64,000 nt of DNA from Streptomyces sp. NBC_00249 (GTDB taxonomy: Bacteria; Actinomycetota; Actinomycetes; Streptomycetales; Streptomycetaceae): contig NZ_JAPEMV010000002.1 in the NCBI RefSeq assembly GCF_026342355.1, positions 186,001-250,000 of the forward strand. Direction: 5' to 3'. Both the position numbers and the translations under genes were made by a program. Positions 17,051 to 26,753 of the stretch are shown here, one piece after another (within the stretch, counting starts at the first letter, position 1; each line of letters starts with the position of its first letter). Under the pieces are notes generated by a model. That model worked only from the letters and a program-made list of their open reading frames with translations, searched no databases and was not told the DNA's origin.

Positions 17051-17087
17051 GCCCCCGCTCCGGACTTGGGGGTACCGGAGCGGGGGC
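17051..17087. terminator. terminator between oxidoreductase and pruA
   Basis: GCCCCCGCTCCGG (17051-17063) pairs perfectly with CCGGAGCGGGGGC (17075-17087). It lies between two convergent genes and can end both transcripts. Confidence 0.75.
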
Positions 17088-17107
17088 GGGGTTCAGCGGT
17101 GGGCGGG

Positions 17108-18739
<1,632 letters not shown>

Positions 18740-18774
18740 GGGGCGGGTAACTCCTTGACCTTGGTTTCGTGGAC

Positions 18775-19701
18775 CTAGTTCTTGGTGATCATCGAGCGGA
18801 GGAAGAACAGCAGGTTGGCCGGCTTCTCCGCGAGGCGGCGCATGAAGTAGCCGTACCAGTCGGTGCCGTACGCCGTGTAGACGCGCATCCGGTGGCCCTC
18901 GGCGGCGAGCCGCAGGTGCTCCTCGCTGCGGATGCCGTACAGCATCTGGAACTCGTACTCGTCCAGCTTGCGCCCGGCCTGGCGGCCGAGCTCCTGGGCG
19001 ATGGCGATCAGGCGCGGGTCGTGCGACCCGATCATCGGGTAGCCGTCGCCCTCCATCAGGATGCGCATGATCCGGACGTACGCCTTGTCGATCTCGGCCT
19101 TGTCCTGGTACGCGACCTCGGCGGGCTCCTTGTAGGCGCCCTTCACGATGCGGACGCGGCTGCCGGCGGCGGCCAGGCGGCGGGCATCGGCCTCGGTGCG
19201 GAAGAGGTACGCCTGGATCACGCAGCCGGTCTGCGGGAAGTCGCGGCGCAGCTCCTCGTGGATGGCGAACATCGAGTCGAGGGTGGTGTGGTCCTCGGCG
19301 TCCAGGGTGACGGTGGTGCCGATGGCGGCGGCGGCCTCGACGACCGGGCGGACGTTGGCGAGGGCCAGTTCGTGGCCGCCCTCCAGCGCCTGGCCGAACA
19401 TGGACAGCTTGACCGACATCTCGACCGTCTCACCGAGGCCGAGGGCGGCCAGGCGCTCGATGAGCTGGAGGTACGCGTCACGGGCGGCGTGGGACTGCTC
19501 CACGGCGGTGATGTCCTCACCGACGACGTCGAGCGTCACCTCGAGGCCCTTGCGCGTCAGGTCCTCGACGATCGGGATGACCTGGTCGACCGTCTCACCG
19601 GGGATGAACCGGTTCACCACGGGCTTGGTCACCGGGGCGGCAGAGACGATTCGGCGCATCTTGTCGCTGCGCGAGGCGGCGAGGATCGCGGGACCCAGCA
19701 C
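18775..19701 (-). CDS. putA: proline dehydrogenase
   Basis: A 308-residue monofunctional FAD proline dehydrogenase with a TIM-barrel fold that oxidises proline to 1-pyrroline-5-carboxylate. Landmarks are LDAEDHTTLDS, QAYLFRTEADARRL, RIVKGAYKEP, MIGSHDPRLI and YEFQMLYGIR. GTG 19701 is chosen because GGAGGTG precedes it and it matches the family length; the frame is open further upstream. It is the first gene of the putA-pruA operon and is divergent from the PucR regulator. Confidence 0.93.
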   Translation of the reverse strand: MLGPAILAASRSDKMRRIVSAAPVTKPVVNRFIPGETVDQVIPIVEDLTRKGLEVTLDVVGEDITAVEQSHAARDAYLQLIERLAALGLGETVEMSVKLSMFGQALEGGHELALANVRPVVEAAAAIGTTVTLDAEDHTTLDSMFAIHEELRRDFPQTGCVIQAYLFRTEADARRLAAAGSRVRIVKGAYKEPAEVAYQDKAEIDKAYVRIMRILMEGDGYPMIGSHDPRLIAIAQELGRQAGRKLDEYEFQMLYGIRSEEHLRLAAEGHRMRVYTAYGTDWYGYFMRRLAEKPANLLFFLRSMITKN

Positions 19702-19900
19702 GGGGCACCTCCAACGGGTGGCAGAAGCAGGCATACGGTCCGCCGCGGGATGTGCGGAGGCCATAAGAAAAACGCAAGTAAAACCACCGTGAAACCTAAG
19801 GATCTCCACGATCCTCTGCCATCGACAGCTGTCACGCATCCGTGTCCCGGATCTCATACATCTGTCTGAAGAGCGGGTGCGGGGGTGGGAGAATGTCCGC

Positions 19901-21061
19901 GTGAAGGGCGATTACCAGGACCTGGTGGACGAGATCTCGGCGCTGCTGGGCGCCCCGGCGACGCTGGAGAACCGGGACTTCCGCCTCATCGCCTTCGGTG
20001 CGCACGACAGCGACAGCGACGGCGGCGAACTCGTCCTGGACCCCGTACGCACCCGCTCGATCCTGACCCGGCAGTCCACGGCGGCGGTGCGCAGCTGGTT
20101 CGAGGGCTTCGGCATCGCCCGCGCCACGGGCCCGGTCCGCATCCCGGCGGCCCCGGACGCGGGGGTCCTGACGGGGCGGATCTGCCTGCCGGTGCGCTAC
20201 CGGGGCATCGTGCAGGGCTACGTATGGCTCCTCGACCAGGACCCGGGCCCCGGGGCGGAAGCCCTGGAGGCGGCCATGGAGGCGGCCCAGCGGATCGGGG
20301 TGCTGCTCGCGGAGGAGGCCAAGGCGGGCGCGGACCTGTCGCGGGAGTTCCTGGCGGTGCTCACCGCCGGTCGGGGCTGGCAGCGGGACATGGCGGTGGC
20401 GGCGCTGCGCCTCGCCCTCGGGCCGGGCGCGGACGGCCTGCACGCGGCGGTGTGCGTGGCGCCGTGGGCCGGGGAGCCGCCGGCGTCGGTACCGGGGGCG
20501 GCGGCGGTGTGCGTGGTCCCGGCGGAGGCGGGAGGCCCGGGGCAACTGGCCGTACTGCTCCGGCTCCGGTCGGCGGACGCGCTGGCTCCGGCCCTGACGG
20601 CGGTGGGGCGGCTGCTGCCCCGCGCGGGGACGGGTACCGGCACGGGTGTCACCGCCGGGCTCTCCGACCCGGTCCGGGGACTCGCGGGGCTGCCCGCCGC
20701 CTGGGCGCAGGCCACCGCCGCGGCCCGGACGGCCGCCGCCCAGCCGCGGCTGGGCCCGGTGGCCCAGTGGTCGGGGATCGGCCCGTACCGGATGCTGGCG
20801 ACGCTGGCGGCGAGTCCCGTGGACGATCCGGCGACCCGCGCGCTGCTCGGCCCGGCCCACCGCGAACTGGCCCGCACCGCCGAGGTGTTCCTCGACTGCG
20901 CCGGCCAGGCGGGCCGCGCGGCGGCGGCCCTGGGCATCCACCGCCAGACCCTGTACTACCGGTTGGGCCGGGTGGAGCAACTGACCGGCCTCGACCTGGA
21001 CACGGGCGAGGACCGCCTCCTCCTCCACATGGCCCTCAAGGCCTCCCACCTGCAGGGCTGA
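19901..21061 (+). CDS. PucR family transcriptional regulator
   Basis: A 386-residue regulator. The C-terminal helix-turn-helix of the PucR type is clear ([30 protein letters not shown]). The N-terminal 300 residues are the sensory and GGDEF-like central regions of this family. GTG 19901 has GGGAG about 10 nt upstream; GTG 19877 in the same frame is an alternative. PucR-type regulators next to putA-pruA in actinobacteria act as proline-responsive activators, and the divergent position supports that role here. A GGATC-TCCAC-GATCC inverted repeat (19800-19814) lies in the intergenic region. Confidence 0.85.
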   Translation: MKGDYQDLVDEISALLGAPATLENRDFRLIAFGAHDSDSDGGELVLDPVRTRSILTRQSTAAVRSWFEGFGIARATGPVRIPAAPDAGVLTGRICLPVRYRGIVQGYVWLLDQDPGPGAEALEAAMEAAQRIGVLLAEEAKAGADLSREFLAVLTAGRGWQRDMAVAALRLALGPGADGLHAAVCVAPWAGEPPASVPGAAAVCVVPAEAGGPGQLAVLLRLRSADALAPALTAVGRLLPRAGTGTGTGVTAGLSDPVRGLAGLPAAWAQATAAARTAAAQPRLGPVAQWSGIGPYRMLATLAASPVDDPATRALLGPAHRELARTAEVFLDCAGQAGRAAAALGIHRQTLYYRLGRVEQLTGLDLDTGEDRLLLHMALKASHLQG

Positions 21062-21235
21062 TCCAGGTTCCACCGTCTGGCGAAAACTGTCGGCGGATCA
21101 TGAGCACACTCGCGAAGCTCCGCGTCGGCGACCGCGACCTGATCCGACTTCCCAAGCCTCCGCACTCACCACGATGCTTCCGGGCGCATGCGAAAGCCGC
21201 GGGCCGCGAGAATCCGATCCGCCCGGAGCCCTCCA

Positions 21236-22324
21236 GTGAGCGACCGCCCGACAGAACGCCCCTCCGTACCCGAGGCTCCGCCTCCACCCGAAGCCACGGA
21301 CGCCCCAGAACCAACTTCCCCGGACGACTCGGCACGCCCTGCACCTGCGGACTCGGACCACCCCGATGCCCCGAACCCCGCCGAAGCCCTGGGCACAGCG
21401 GAGTCCACGCGCCCGACCGAAGCCCCGGAACCGGACGCGGTCACAGCTCCGGATCCCATCGCCCCCTCACGTGGACCCGAGGCTCCAGACCCACAGGATG
21501 CGTCGCGGCGACGATCCATCGAGGCGCCGGATGAGGCACCGGACCCGGATGCCGCGCCCGGCCGCTTCGGAGGTCCCGAACGTGCGGACGCCCACGAACA
21601 GGCAGGATCCGTTCTCCTCGAAGCAGACGAAGCACCCGAGCCAGACCAGGCATCGGACGCTCCGCGAGCTCCGGAATCGACGGCCGAAGCCCGCGCAGCG
21701 TCACCCGGCGACGACCCTGATACCGCGCCCGACCCGACCCTGCCCCACGACGTCCCCGGATCCCGCCCCGAGTCACCCGAACCGGCCGAGCCGCTTTCGG
21801 AAGCCGCCCCCGACCCGGACGAGGCACCCGTGCCGAACGGCATCGCCGGGACCGGAGCGGAGCCCGACCGAATGGCAGCGGCAATCGACAAGACTGTCGA
21901 TCTCGACCAACTGGGTAGGACACCCATCTGGCGCGGCGACAACGCTCCCCTGTACAGGAACGACAACAGAGATCCCGAGGAAATATTCGAGATCGGCTTC
22001 GAAGCACGCGACCCCTCACGCGTCGACCTCGTTGAACACGTGGAGGACAGCAATGCCTCAGCATTCGTCAGAACCTCATACCGCGATGACATCGGCGACG
22101 ACTTCGGAAGTAAATACACATACGAAATTGACGCACCTGGCGGAATCGACGTGAACACAACCATGGGGACACACCCACTCTCCTACGAGAAAGAGGTAGC
22201 ATTCCCTGGCGGGATCCGCCCCGAGTACATCAAGGGAGCCCGCCCGTACAGCTACGCGACTGGCGAGCTCGGCAATCTCACACCCAACCCGAACTACCGC
22301 CCCGAGGTCGAACGTGTCAAATGA
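21236..22324 (+). CDS. ADP-ribosyltransferase toxin, cholera-toxin/scabin-like
   Basis: A 362-residue protein. Residues 1 to about 215 are a low-complexity Pro/Glu/Asp/Ala-rich region with no signal peptide or membrane segment. The last 130 residues are a mono-ADP-ribosyltransferase domain: PLYRNDNRDPEEIFEIGF gives the NAD-binding Arg, FVRTSYRDD stands at the STS motif but with Arg for the first Ser, and LSYEKEVAFPGGIRPEYI gives an E-x-E catalytic pair. The E-x-E form favours arginine as target over the Q-x-E form of DNA-modifying scabin. GTG 21236 has GGAG 7 nt upstream; ATG 21188 has no ribosome site. The toxin domain uses A/T-rich codons unlike the neighbourhood. It overlaps the next gene by 11 nt. 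Confidence 0.78.
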   Translation: MSDRPTERPSVPEAPPPPEATDAPEPTSPDDSARPAPADSDHPDAPNPAEALGTAESTRPTEAPEPDAVTAPDPIAPSRGPEAPDPQDASRRRSIEAPDEAPDPDAAPGRFGGPERADAHEQAGSVLLEADEAPEPDQASDAPRAPESTAEARAASPGDDPDTAPDPTLPHDVPGSRPESPEPAEPLSEAAPDPDEAPVPNGIAGTGAEPDRMAAAIDKTVDLDQLGRTPIWRGDNAPLYRNDNRDPEEIFEIGFEARDPSRVDLVEHVEDSNASAFVRTSYRDDIGDDFGSKYTYEIDAPGGIDVNTTMGTHPLSYEKEVAFPGGIRPEYIKGARPYSYATGELGNLTPNPNYRPEVERVK

Positions 22325-22730
22325 ACCGGAAGTCTTGCACGACAGACAGGTCAACCTCGTCTCGAGTGCTGGGGTCTCGACAGGAAGACTCGTCGGGGAA
22401 TACTCCGGAACGGACTACACGGTCCGCGTTCGCCACGGGAGTACCATCTCGGAGCACAAGGCGTGGAATCTTTTCGAGGCATTGGTAAAAGTTCGAAACG
22501 ACCTCGAACTGGAAGGCTTCAAACCTGCCGTTGAGGGCGCCTGCAGGGATGTTTATCCCAGCCGAATGGGATTGGACATGGGAGGCGGCAGAAGGGCTTA
22601 CCGCTGGCCGCTCGCCGACCAGCCGACGACAGTCGGAATCTTCGATGAAGTGCCGATCTCGCAGTTCAACCGACTCGCCTACGTGGATGAACAGAGAGAG
22701 TCCGTGCGAAAGCTGAAGGGTCTCGAATAA
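22314..22730 (+). CDS. unknown protein, candidate immunity or partner of the ADP-ribosyltransferase
   Basis: A 138-residue soluble acidic-basic mixed protein. The GTG start overlaps the toxin gene by 11 nt and the stop overlaps the next start as TAATG, so the three genes are tightly coupled. A motif-like core is NLFEALVKVRNDLE...EGACRDVYPSRMGLDMGGGR, which has the look of a conserved family; I have no firm name for it. There is no signal peptide or membrane helix. A cytoplasmic immunity protein against the upstream toxin is the natural reading of the position, but it is inference. Codon use is as A/T-rich as the toxin domain. Confidence 0.65.
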   Translation: MSNEPEVLHDRQVNLVSSAGVSTGRLVGEYSGTDYTVRVRHGSTISEHKAWNLFEALVKVRNDLELEGFKPAVEGACRDVYPSRMGLDMGGGRRAYRWPLADQPTTVGIFDEVPISQFNRLAYVDEQRESVRKLKGLE

Positions 22731-23314
22731 TGAGCGAACCGGGAGCAACCTCTCCACAAATCACGGAAGCGATGCGTACTCAAGCGGCGGAGCATCCCGG
22801 ATCCTGGGTCTACGCGATCGACCCGTTCGTCGATCCGGCCGGCCGTGTCCCCCCGTACGCGATCATCGGCGCCTGGAAGGTAGACGGCCGGGGTGAAATC
22901 ACCGACCACTTCAAGAGCAATCCGAATTACCGGCCTTCGCCACGCAGCGCGGGAATGAGCGAGCCGACAGACCCGGTGGACTCGGCGATTCAACGCGCTG
23001 CCACGGGATACGGGATTGAGGCCGAAGTCGTTGCGGCGCTCGCGAGATCCACCGTCTTCCTTGTTCCCGGAGCGATCTCCGAGGCGGCGGCCCGCTCGGC
23101 GGGAGAACACGGGGTCACCCTCGCGGTCTTCAGCGACACACGTCATGCCCCGAACACCGTTCCGGAGTTGCAGACAGCGGATGCGCATCTCCTCGTGACC
23201 ACCCTCCCAACCGGCACCGTCCTGAAGGTAAATCCAGGAAGTTCTGCCTCCGTGGAGATCCCGCTGGAAGATCTACAGGCGCGACTTGGCCCCCCGAACG
23301 GCCTGCACCATTGA
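22730..23314 (+). CDS. type VII secretion-associated protein with SseB-like C-terminus
   Basis: A 194-residue protein. The first 90 residues (ITEAMRTQAAEHPGSWVYAI, VPPYAIIGAWKVDGRGEI, NPNYRPSPRSAGMSEPTDPVD) match the short Streptomyces family annotated as type VII secretion system-associated. The second half (STVFLVPGAI...GVTLAVFSDTRHAPNTVPEL...GTVLKVNPGSSASVEIPLEDL) resembles an SseB N-terminal-type domain. The NPNYRP motif also occurs near the C-terminus of the toxin two genes upstream. It begins one nucleotide inside the previous gene. Its presence suggests that the toxin is exported by type VII secretion; the secretion machinery itself is not in the window. Confidence 0.72.
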   Translation: MSEPGATSPQITEAMRTQAAEHPGSWVYAIDPFVDPAGRVPPYAIIGAWKVDGRGEITDHFKSNPNYRPSPRSAGMSEPTDPVDSAIQRAATGYGIEAEVVAALARSTVFLVPGAISEAAARSAGEHGVTLAVFSDTRHAPNTVPELQTADAHLLVTTLPTGTVLKVNPGSSASVEIPLEDLQARLGPPNGLHH

Positions 23315-23378
23315 TCCGAAACAGTTCAGGTTCCGGGTCGTCTCGGTGGTGCTGACCGGAGTCACGGCGGCCCACCCC

Positions 23379-24359
23379 TCAGCGGCGGGTGTTGCGGGGC
23401 TGGAGCGGGGTGCCGGTCGTGGCGTCGAGGAGGAGGCGGTCGCCCAGGGGGCGGGTGAGGGTGACCGGGACGGTCTGCTCCAGCATCACGAGGGGGCAGG
23501 CGGCGTCCGGCCGTACGTCCTCGCGGGGCAGGATCCGTCCGGCCAGGACCACCGTCGCGGCGCCCTCCAGTACGTCCACGGCGACTCCGGCGTCGCAGGC
23601 CCCGTGCCCGGCGGTGACCTCGAAGGAGGTCGCGCCGGGCGCGGCGGCCGTATGCGCGAACAGCGGGGCCGTGCCCTCGTCGAAGGTGCCCTTGGGGGCG
23701 ACCGGCGCCGTCGGGAGCTCCTGGGGGCGGATCGCGAGCCGGGTGAGCGGGGTGTCGTAGCCCTCGACGGTGAACAGCCAGGCGGGCACTTCGGCGGGGC
23801 CGCGGCTGGTGCGGGTGGTTGCGGCGCCGAAGCGGACGGCGGTGACGGTGAGCGGGCGCTCCTGTCCCGGGGCCATGGCGAACTCCTCGTAGGCCTCGCG
23901 GGCGCCCATCAGCCTCAGGGTCAGTTCGCCGCCGCCGGACCAGCGGACGGGCGTGGCGGGCGGTGCGGCGGAGGGCAGTTCGGCCCTCAGGGTGAAGTTC
24001 CCGGAGAGGTAGGCGGCCTTGTCCTCGCCGGAGCGGAAGCCCCCGGGCGGCTGCCAGTCCTGGGGGTCCAGGGGGTGGTAGCCGGAGCGCCACTGGTGCA
24101 GGGCCTCCGAGCCCTCCCAGGCCTCGGCCACCTGCTTCCTGCGCGCCAGGGTGTCGGCCGGGGCGATCCGCACCGGGTCGGTCGCGCATCCGGCCAGCAG
24201 GGCCGCCGGCGCGAGCAGCGCGGCAAGGGCCGCGACGGGCCCGCGCCGCCCCACCCGTACGCGCGCCACCCGCAGTCGACCCGCCGGTGCCACCTCTGCC
24301 CGTACGGCCTCTGCCCCTGGCCGCCCTGCCTGTCCGCGCGCTCTCGACACCGCCATCAC
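23379..24359 (-). CDS. putative lipoprotein, unknown function
   Basis: A 326-residue protein. An Arg-rich N-region is followed by a hydrophobic helix and a lipobox LLAGC near residue 58, so the mature protein should be lipid-anchored outside the membrane. The long N-region suggests that the true start may be a later codon than ATG 24359. The mature part has mixed beta-like segments (GGELTLRLMGA, PLTVTAVRFGAA, WLFTVEGYDTPLTRLAI) and two cysteines (HGACDAG, AACPLVM) that may form a disulfide. I do not recognise a domain family. Confidence 0.75.
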   Translation of the reverse strand: MMAVSRARGQAGRPGAEAVRAEVAPAGRLRVARVRVGRRGPVAALAALLAPAALLAGCATDPVRIAPADTLARRKQVAEAWEGSEALHQWRSGYHPLDPQDWQPPGGFRSGEDKAAYLSGNFTLRAELPSAAPPATPVRWSGGGELTLRLMGAREAYEEFAMAPGQERPLTVTAVRFGAATTRTSRGPAEVPAWLFTVEGYDTPLTRLAIRPQELPTAPVAPKGTFDEGTAPLFAHTAAAPGATSFEVTAGHGACDAGVAVDVLEGAATVVLAGRILPREDVRPDAACPLVMLEQTVPVTLTRPLGDRLLLDATTGTPLQPRNTRR

Positions 24360-24438
24360 GACTCCCCCTCGGGCCCGTCCGGTCAGGTTCCGGGCGTGGG
24401 ACGCGGGCGGCCCGGCGGCGGTTCCCGTCCCCTGGGCC

Positions 24439-25020
24439 CTAGCCCTGCGCCGGCCGGTCCAGCCCCTGCGCGATGCGGCGCATGCCCTCGGTGAACTCCT
24501 CGGCGGTCGCGGCGGTCGCGGGGTCGAACAGCCACTGGATCATCAGGCCGTTGAGGAGGGCCTGGTAGACGGTGCCCAGCGTGCGCTCGTCGCGTTCGTC
24601 GAGCTGGTCCTCCGGGGTCCCGGTCAGCATCGAGATCAGCCCCCTGCGCCCTTCGGCCTGCGAGGCCGCGAGCATCGTCCGCAGCTCGGGCCGCTGATCG
24701 CGGCTCAGTGCGACCTCCAGGCTGGCCGCCCAGACGGGGGCGGACGCCTCGTGCTGGTCCAGGACCCCCTCCCACACGGAGCGGAACCGTTCCAGCGAGC
24801 CCGGCTCCCCCTTGAGGCTCGCCTGGAAGACGTCGCCCCACTCCTCCATCAGAGCGATGAAGGCCTGTGTGAGCAGGGCGTCCTTGGAGCCGTAGTGGTA
24901 GCCGATGGACGCCAGGTTCGTACCCGACGCACTGACGATGTCGCGCGCCGTGGTGCGCACGAACCCCTTCTCGGCCAGGCACTTCTTGGCGCCTTCGAGC
25001 AGATCTTCACGATGTCCCAT
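24439..25020 (-). CDS. TetR/AcrR family transcriptional regulator
   Basis: A 193-residue repressor. The N-terminal helix-turn-helix is GAKKCLAEKGFVRTTARDIVSASGTNLASIGYHYGSKDALL. The C-terminal domain has the TetR_C_15/16-like pattern (RRGLISMLTG, YQALLNGLMIQWLFDP). ATG 25020 gives the normal N-terminus. It is divergent from the MFS transporter at 25136, with a palindrome between, and most likely represses it in the absence of a transported compound. Confidence 0.88.
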   Translation of the reverse strand: MGHREDLLEGAKKCLAEKGFVRTTARDIVSASGTNLASIGYHYGSKDALLTQAFIALMEEWGDVFQASLKGEPGSLERFRSVWEGVLDQHEASAPVWAASLEVALSRDQRPELRTMLAASQAEGRRGLISMLTGTPEDQLDERDERTLGTVYQALLNGLMIQWLFDPATAATAEEFTEGMRRIAQGLDRPAQG

Positions 25021-25094
25021 GCCGCCACGGTAGCAAGACAGCCGTCCCAGACAGAGGTCCAACACACACGTACAAAACACTCGTCTCATACGAA

Positions 25095-25118
25095 CGTCAT
25101 AGACAAACGTTTATGACG
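25095..25118. promoter_or_regulatory. TetR operator candidate for MFS transporter
   Basis: CGTCATA (25095-25101) and TATGACG (25112-25118) form an inverted repeat around a segment containing AAACGTTT, itself a perfect 8-bp palindrome (25105-25112). It ends 17 nt before the transporter start, a position suited to repression. Confidence 0.55.
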
Positions 25119-25135
25119 GCTGTACATTCCTGCTC

Positions 25136-26677
25136 ATGACGAACCCCGCCACCACGGCACCCCTCGCCGGCCGCCGCGAATGGATCGCCTTCACGGTCCT
25201 CGTGCTGCCCCTGCTCCTGGTCTCGATGGACGTCTCCGTCCTCTACTTCGCCATCCCGGCCATCACCCGGGAGCTGGACCCGAGCGCCACCCAGCAGCTC
25301 TGGATCTTCGACAGCTACGCCTTCGCCCTCTCCGGGCTGCTGATCACGATGGGCTCGCTCGGCGACCGGATCGGCCGCCGCAAGCTGCTGCTGATCGGCG
25401 CGACCGCCTTCGGCCTCGCCTCCGTCGGCGCCGGCTACGCCACCAGCGCCGAGATGCTGATCGCGGCCCGTGTGCTGCTGGGCATCGGCGGCGCCACCCT
25501 GATGCCGTCCACGCTGGCCCTCGTACGGAACCTCTTCCAGGACGCCAAGCAGCGCGGCAAGGCCATCGCGATCTGGTCCGGGGCCATGACCGGCGGCATC
25601 GCCCTCGGGTCGGTGCTGAGCGGTGTGATGCTGAACCACTTCTCCTGGGGCTCGGTCTTCCTGATCAACGTGCCCGCGATGCTGCTCCTGCTGGTCCTGG
25701 TCCCCGTGCTGGTCCCGGAGTTCAAGGACCCGGCCCCCGGCCGCTTCGACCTGCTGAGCGTGCCGCTGTCCATGGCCGCCGTACTGCCCGTGGTCTACGG
25801 GCTCAAGGAGATCGCCGTCGAGGGCTTCGAGCCGCTCTCCCTGGGCTGCCTCGCCGCCGGGCTGGCCTTCGGGTACCTCTTCGTCCGCCGCCAGCGCACC
25901 CGTGAGGACGCCATGGTCGGCCGGGCGCTGTTCCAGGGACGCGGATTCGCGGCGGGCATCGGCCTCAACACCGTCGCCGCCTTCGCCATGATGGGCTCGG
26001 CCTACTTCACCACCCAGTACCTGCAGTCCGTGCTCGGCATGGGCACCCTGGAGGCCGCCCTGTGGAGCCTGGCGCCCTCGGTCGTCATCGGCGCCGCCGC
26101 GCCGGTCTCCGCCGTCCTGGCGCAGAAGGTGGACCGGGCCTACGTCATCTCCGGCGGGTTCGCCCTCGCCGCCGCCGGGTTCGCCCTGGTCGCCCTGGTG
26201 GGCACCGACTCCCTGTGGCTGCTGCTGACCGGCGCCGGGGTGCTCGCCTCCGGGATCGTGACCGTGATGTCCCTGGTCTCCGACATGGCGCTGGGCTCGG
26301 CCCCCGCCGAGAAGGCCGGCTCGGCCGCCTCCCTGCTGGAGACGGGCCAGGAGTTCGGCGGCGCGCTCGGCATGGCCCTGCTGGGCAGCCTCGGCACCGC
26401 CGTCTACCGCGGCGACATGGCCGGTGCGGCACCCGCCGCCCGGGAGACCCTGGGCGGGGCGGTCGCCACCGCCGGGCAGCTGGGCGGCGAGGCGGGCGGG
26501 CAGCTGCTGGCCCTGGCCCGGGAGGCCTTCGTGCACGGGATGCAGTACGCGGCCTGGGGCGGCGCGGCGCTGCTCCTCGGGGCGGCCGTGGCGGCCGGCG
26601 CCCTGCTGCGCGGGACCCCCGCTCCCGCCGGGGCGCGCACCGGACCGGCCGAGGCCCTGGCGACGTCGGCGCACTGA
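25136..26677 (+). CDS. MFS multidrug transporter, 14-helix DHA2 type
   Basis: A 513-residue proton-driven efflux pump. Landmarks are motif D1 at LLVSMDVSVLYFAIPAI, motif A at MGSLGDRIGRRKLLL, and motif C-like GAMTGGIALGSVLSGVM, all typical of the QacA/EmrB/SmvA group with 14 membrane segments. The C-terminal tail is Ala/Pro-rich. It is divergent from a TetR repressor with an operator-like palindrome. Substrates are probably lipophilic cations or antibiotics; sequence does not tell which. Confidence 0.9.
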   Translation: MTNPATTAPLAGRREWIAFTVLVLPLLLVSMDVSVLYFAIPAITRELDPSATQQLWIFDSYAFALSGLLITMGSLGDRIGRRKLLLIGATAFGLASVGAGYATSAEMLIAARVLLGIGGATLMPSTLALVRNLFQDAKQRGKAIAIWSGAMTGGIALGSVLSGVMLNHFSWGSVFLINVPAMLLLLVLVPVLVPEFKDPAPGRFDLLSVPLSMAAVLPVVYGLKEIAVEGFEPLSLGCLAAGLAFGYLFVRRQRTREDAMVGRALFQGRGFAAGIGLNTVAAFAMMGSAYFTTQYLQSVLGMGTLEAALWSLAPSVVIGAAAPVSAVLAQKVDRAYVISGGFALAAAGFALVALVGTDSLWLLLTGAGVLASGIVTVMSLVSDMALGSAPAEKAGSAASLLETGQEFGGALGMALLGSLGTAVYRGDMAGAAPAARETLGGAVATAGQLGGEAGGQLLALAREAFVHGMQYAAWGGAALLLGAAVAAGALLRGTPAPAGARTGPAEALATSAH

Positions 26678-26703
26678 GCCCCGTGGCGGACGGGGTACGG
26701 CGA

Positions 26704-26731
26704 AGGGCCCGGGGTGTCCACCCCGGGCCCT
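26704..26731. terminator. terminator between MFS gene and serA
   Basis: AGGGCCCGGGG (26704-26714) pairs perfectly with CCCCGGGCCCT (26721-26731) around a 6-nt loop. It lies between two convergent genes. Confidence 0.75.
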
Positions 26732-26753
26732 CGCGCGCGTATCGGGGCGGTGC

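Noticed and set aside
21100..21235. Short frame MSTLAKLRVGDRDLIRLPK upstream of the toxin gene
   Set aside because: No ribosome site precedes its ATG, it runs without a stop into the wrong frame of the toxin gene, and no domain is recognisable.
21166..22164. 332-residue leftward Ser/Gly-rich frame opposite the toxin gene
   Set aside because: Low-complexity mirror of the Pro/Glu-rich repeat region; the rightward frame has the ribosome site and the ADP-ribosyltransferase motif.
23991..25140. Long rightward frame through the lipoprotein and TetR genes
   Set aside because: It is antisense to two genes with a lipobox and a TetR helix-turn-helix, respectively, and has no family motif itself.
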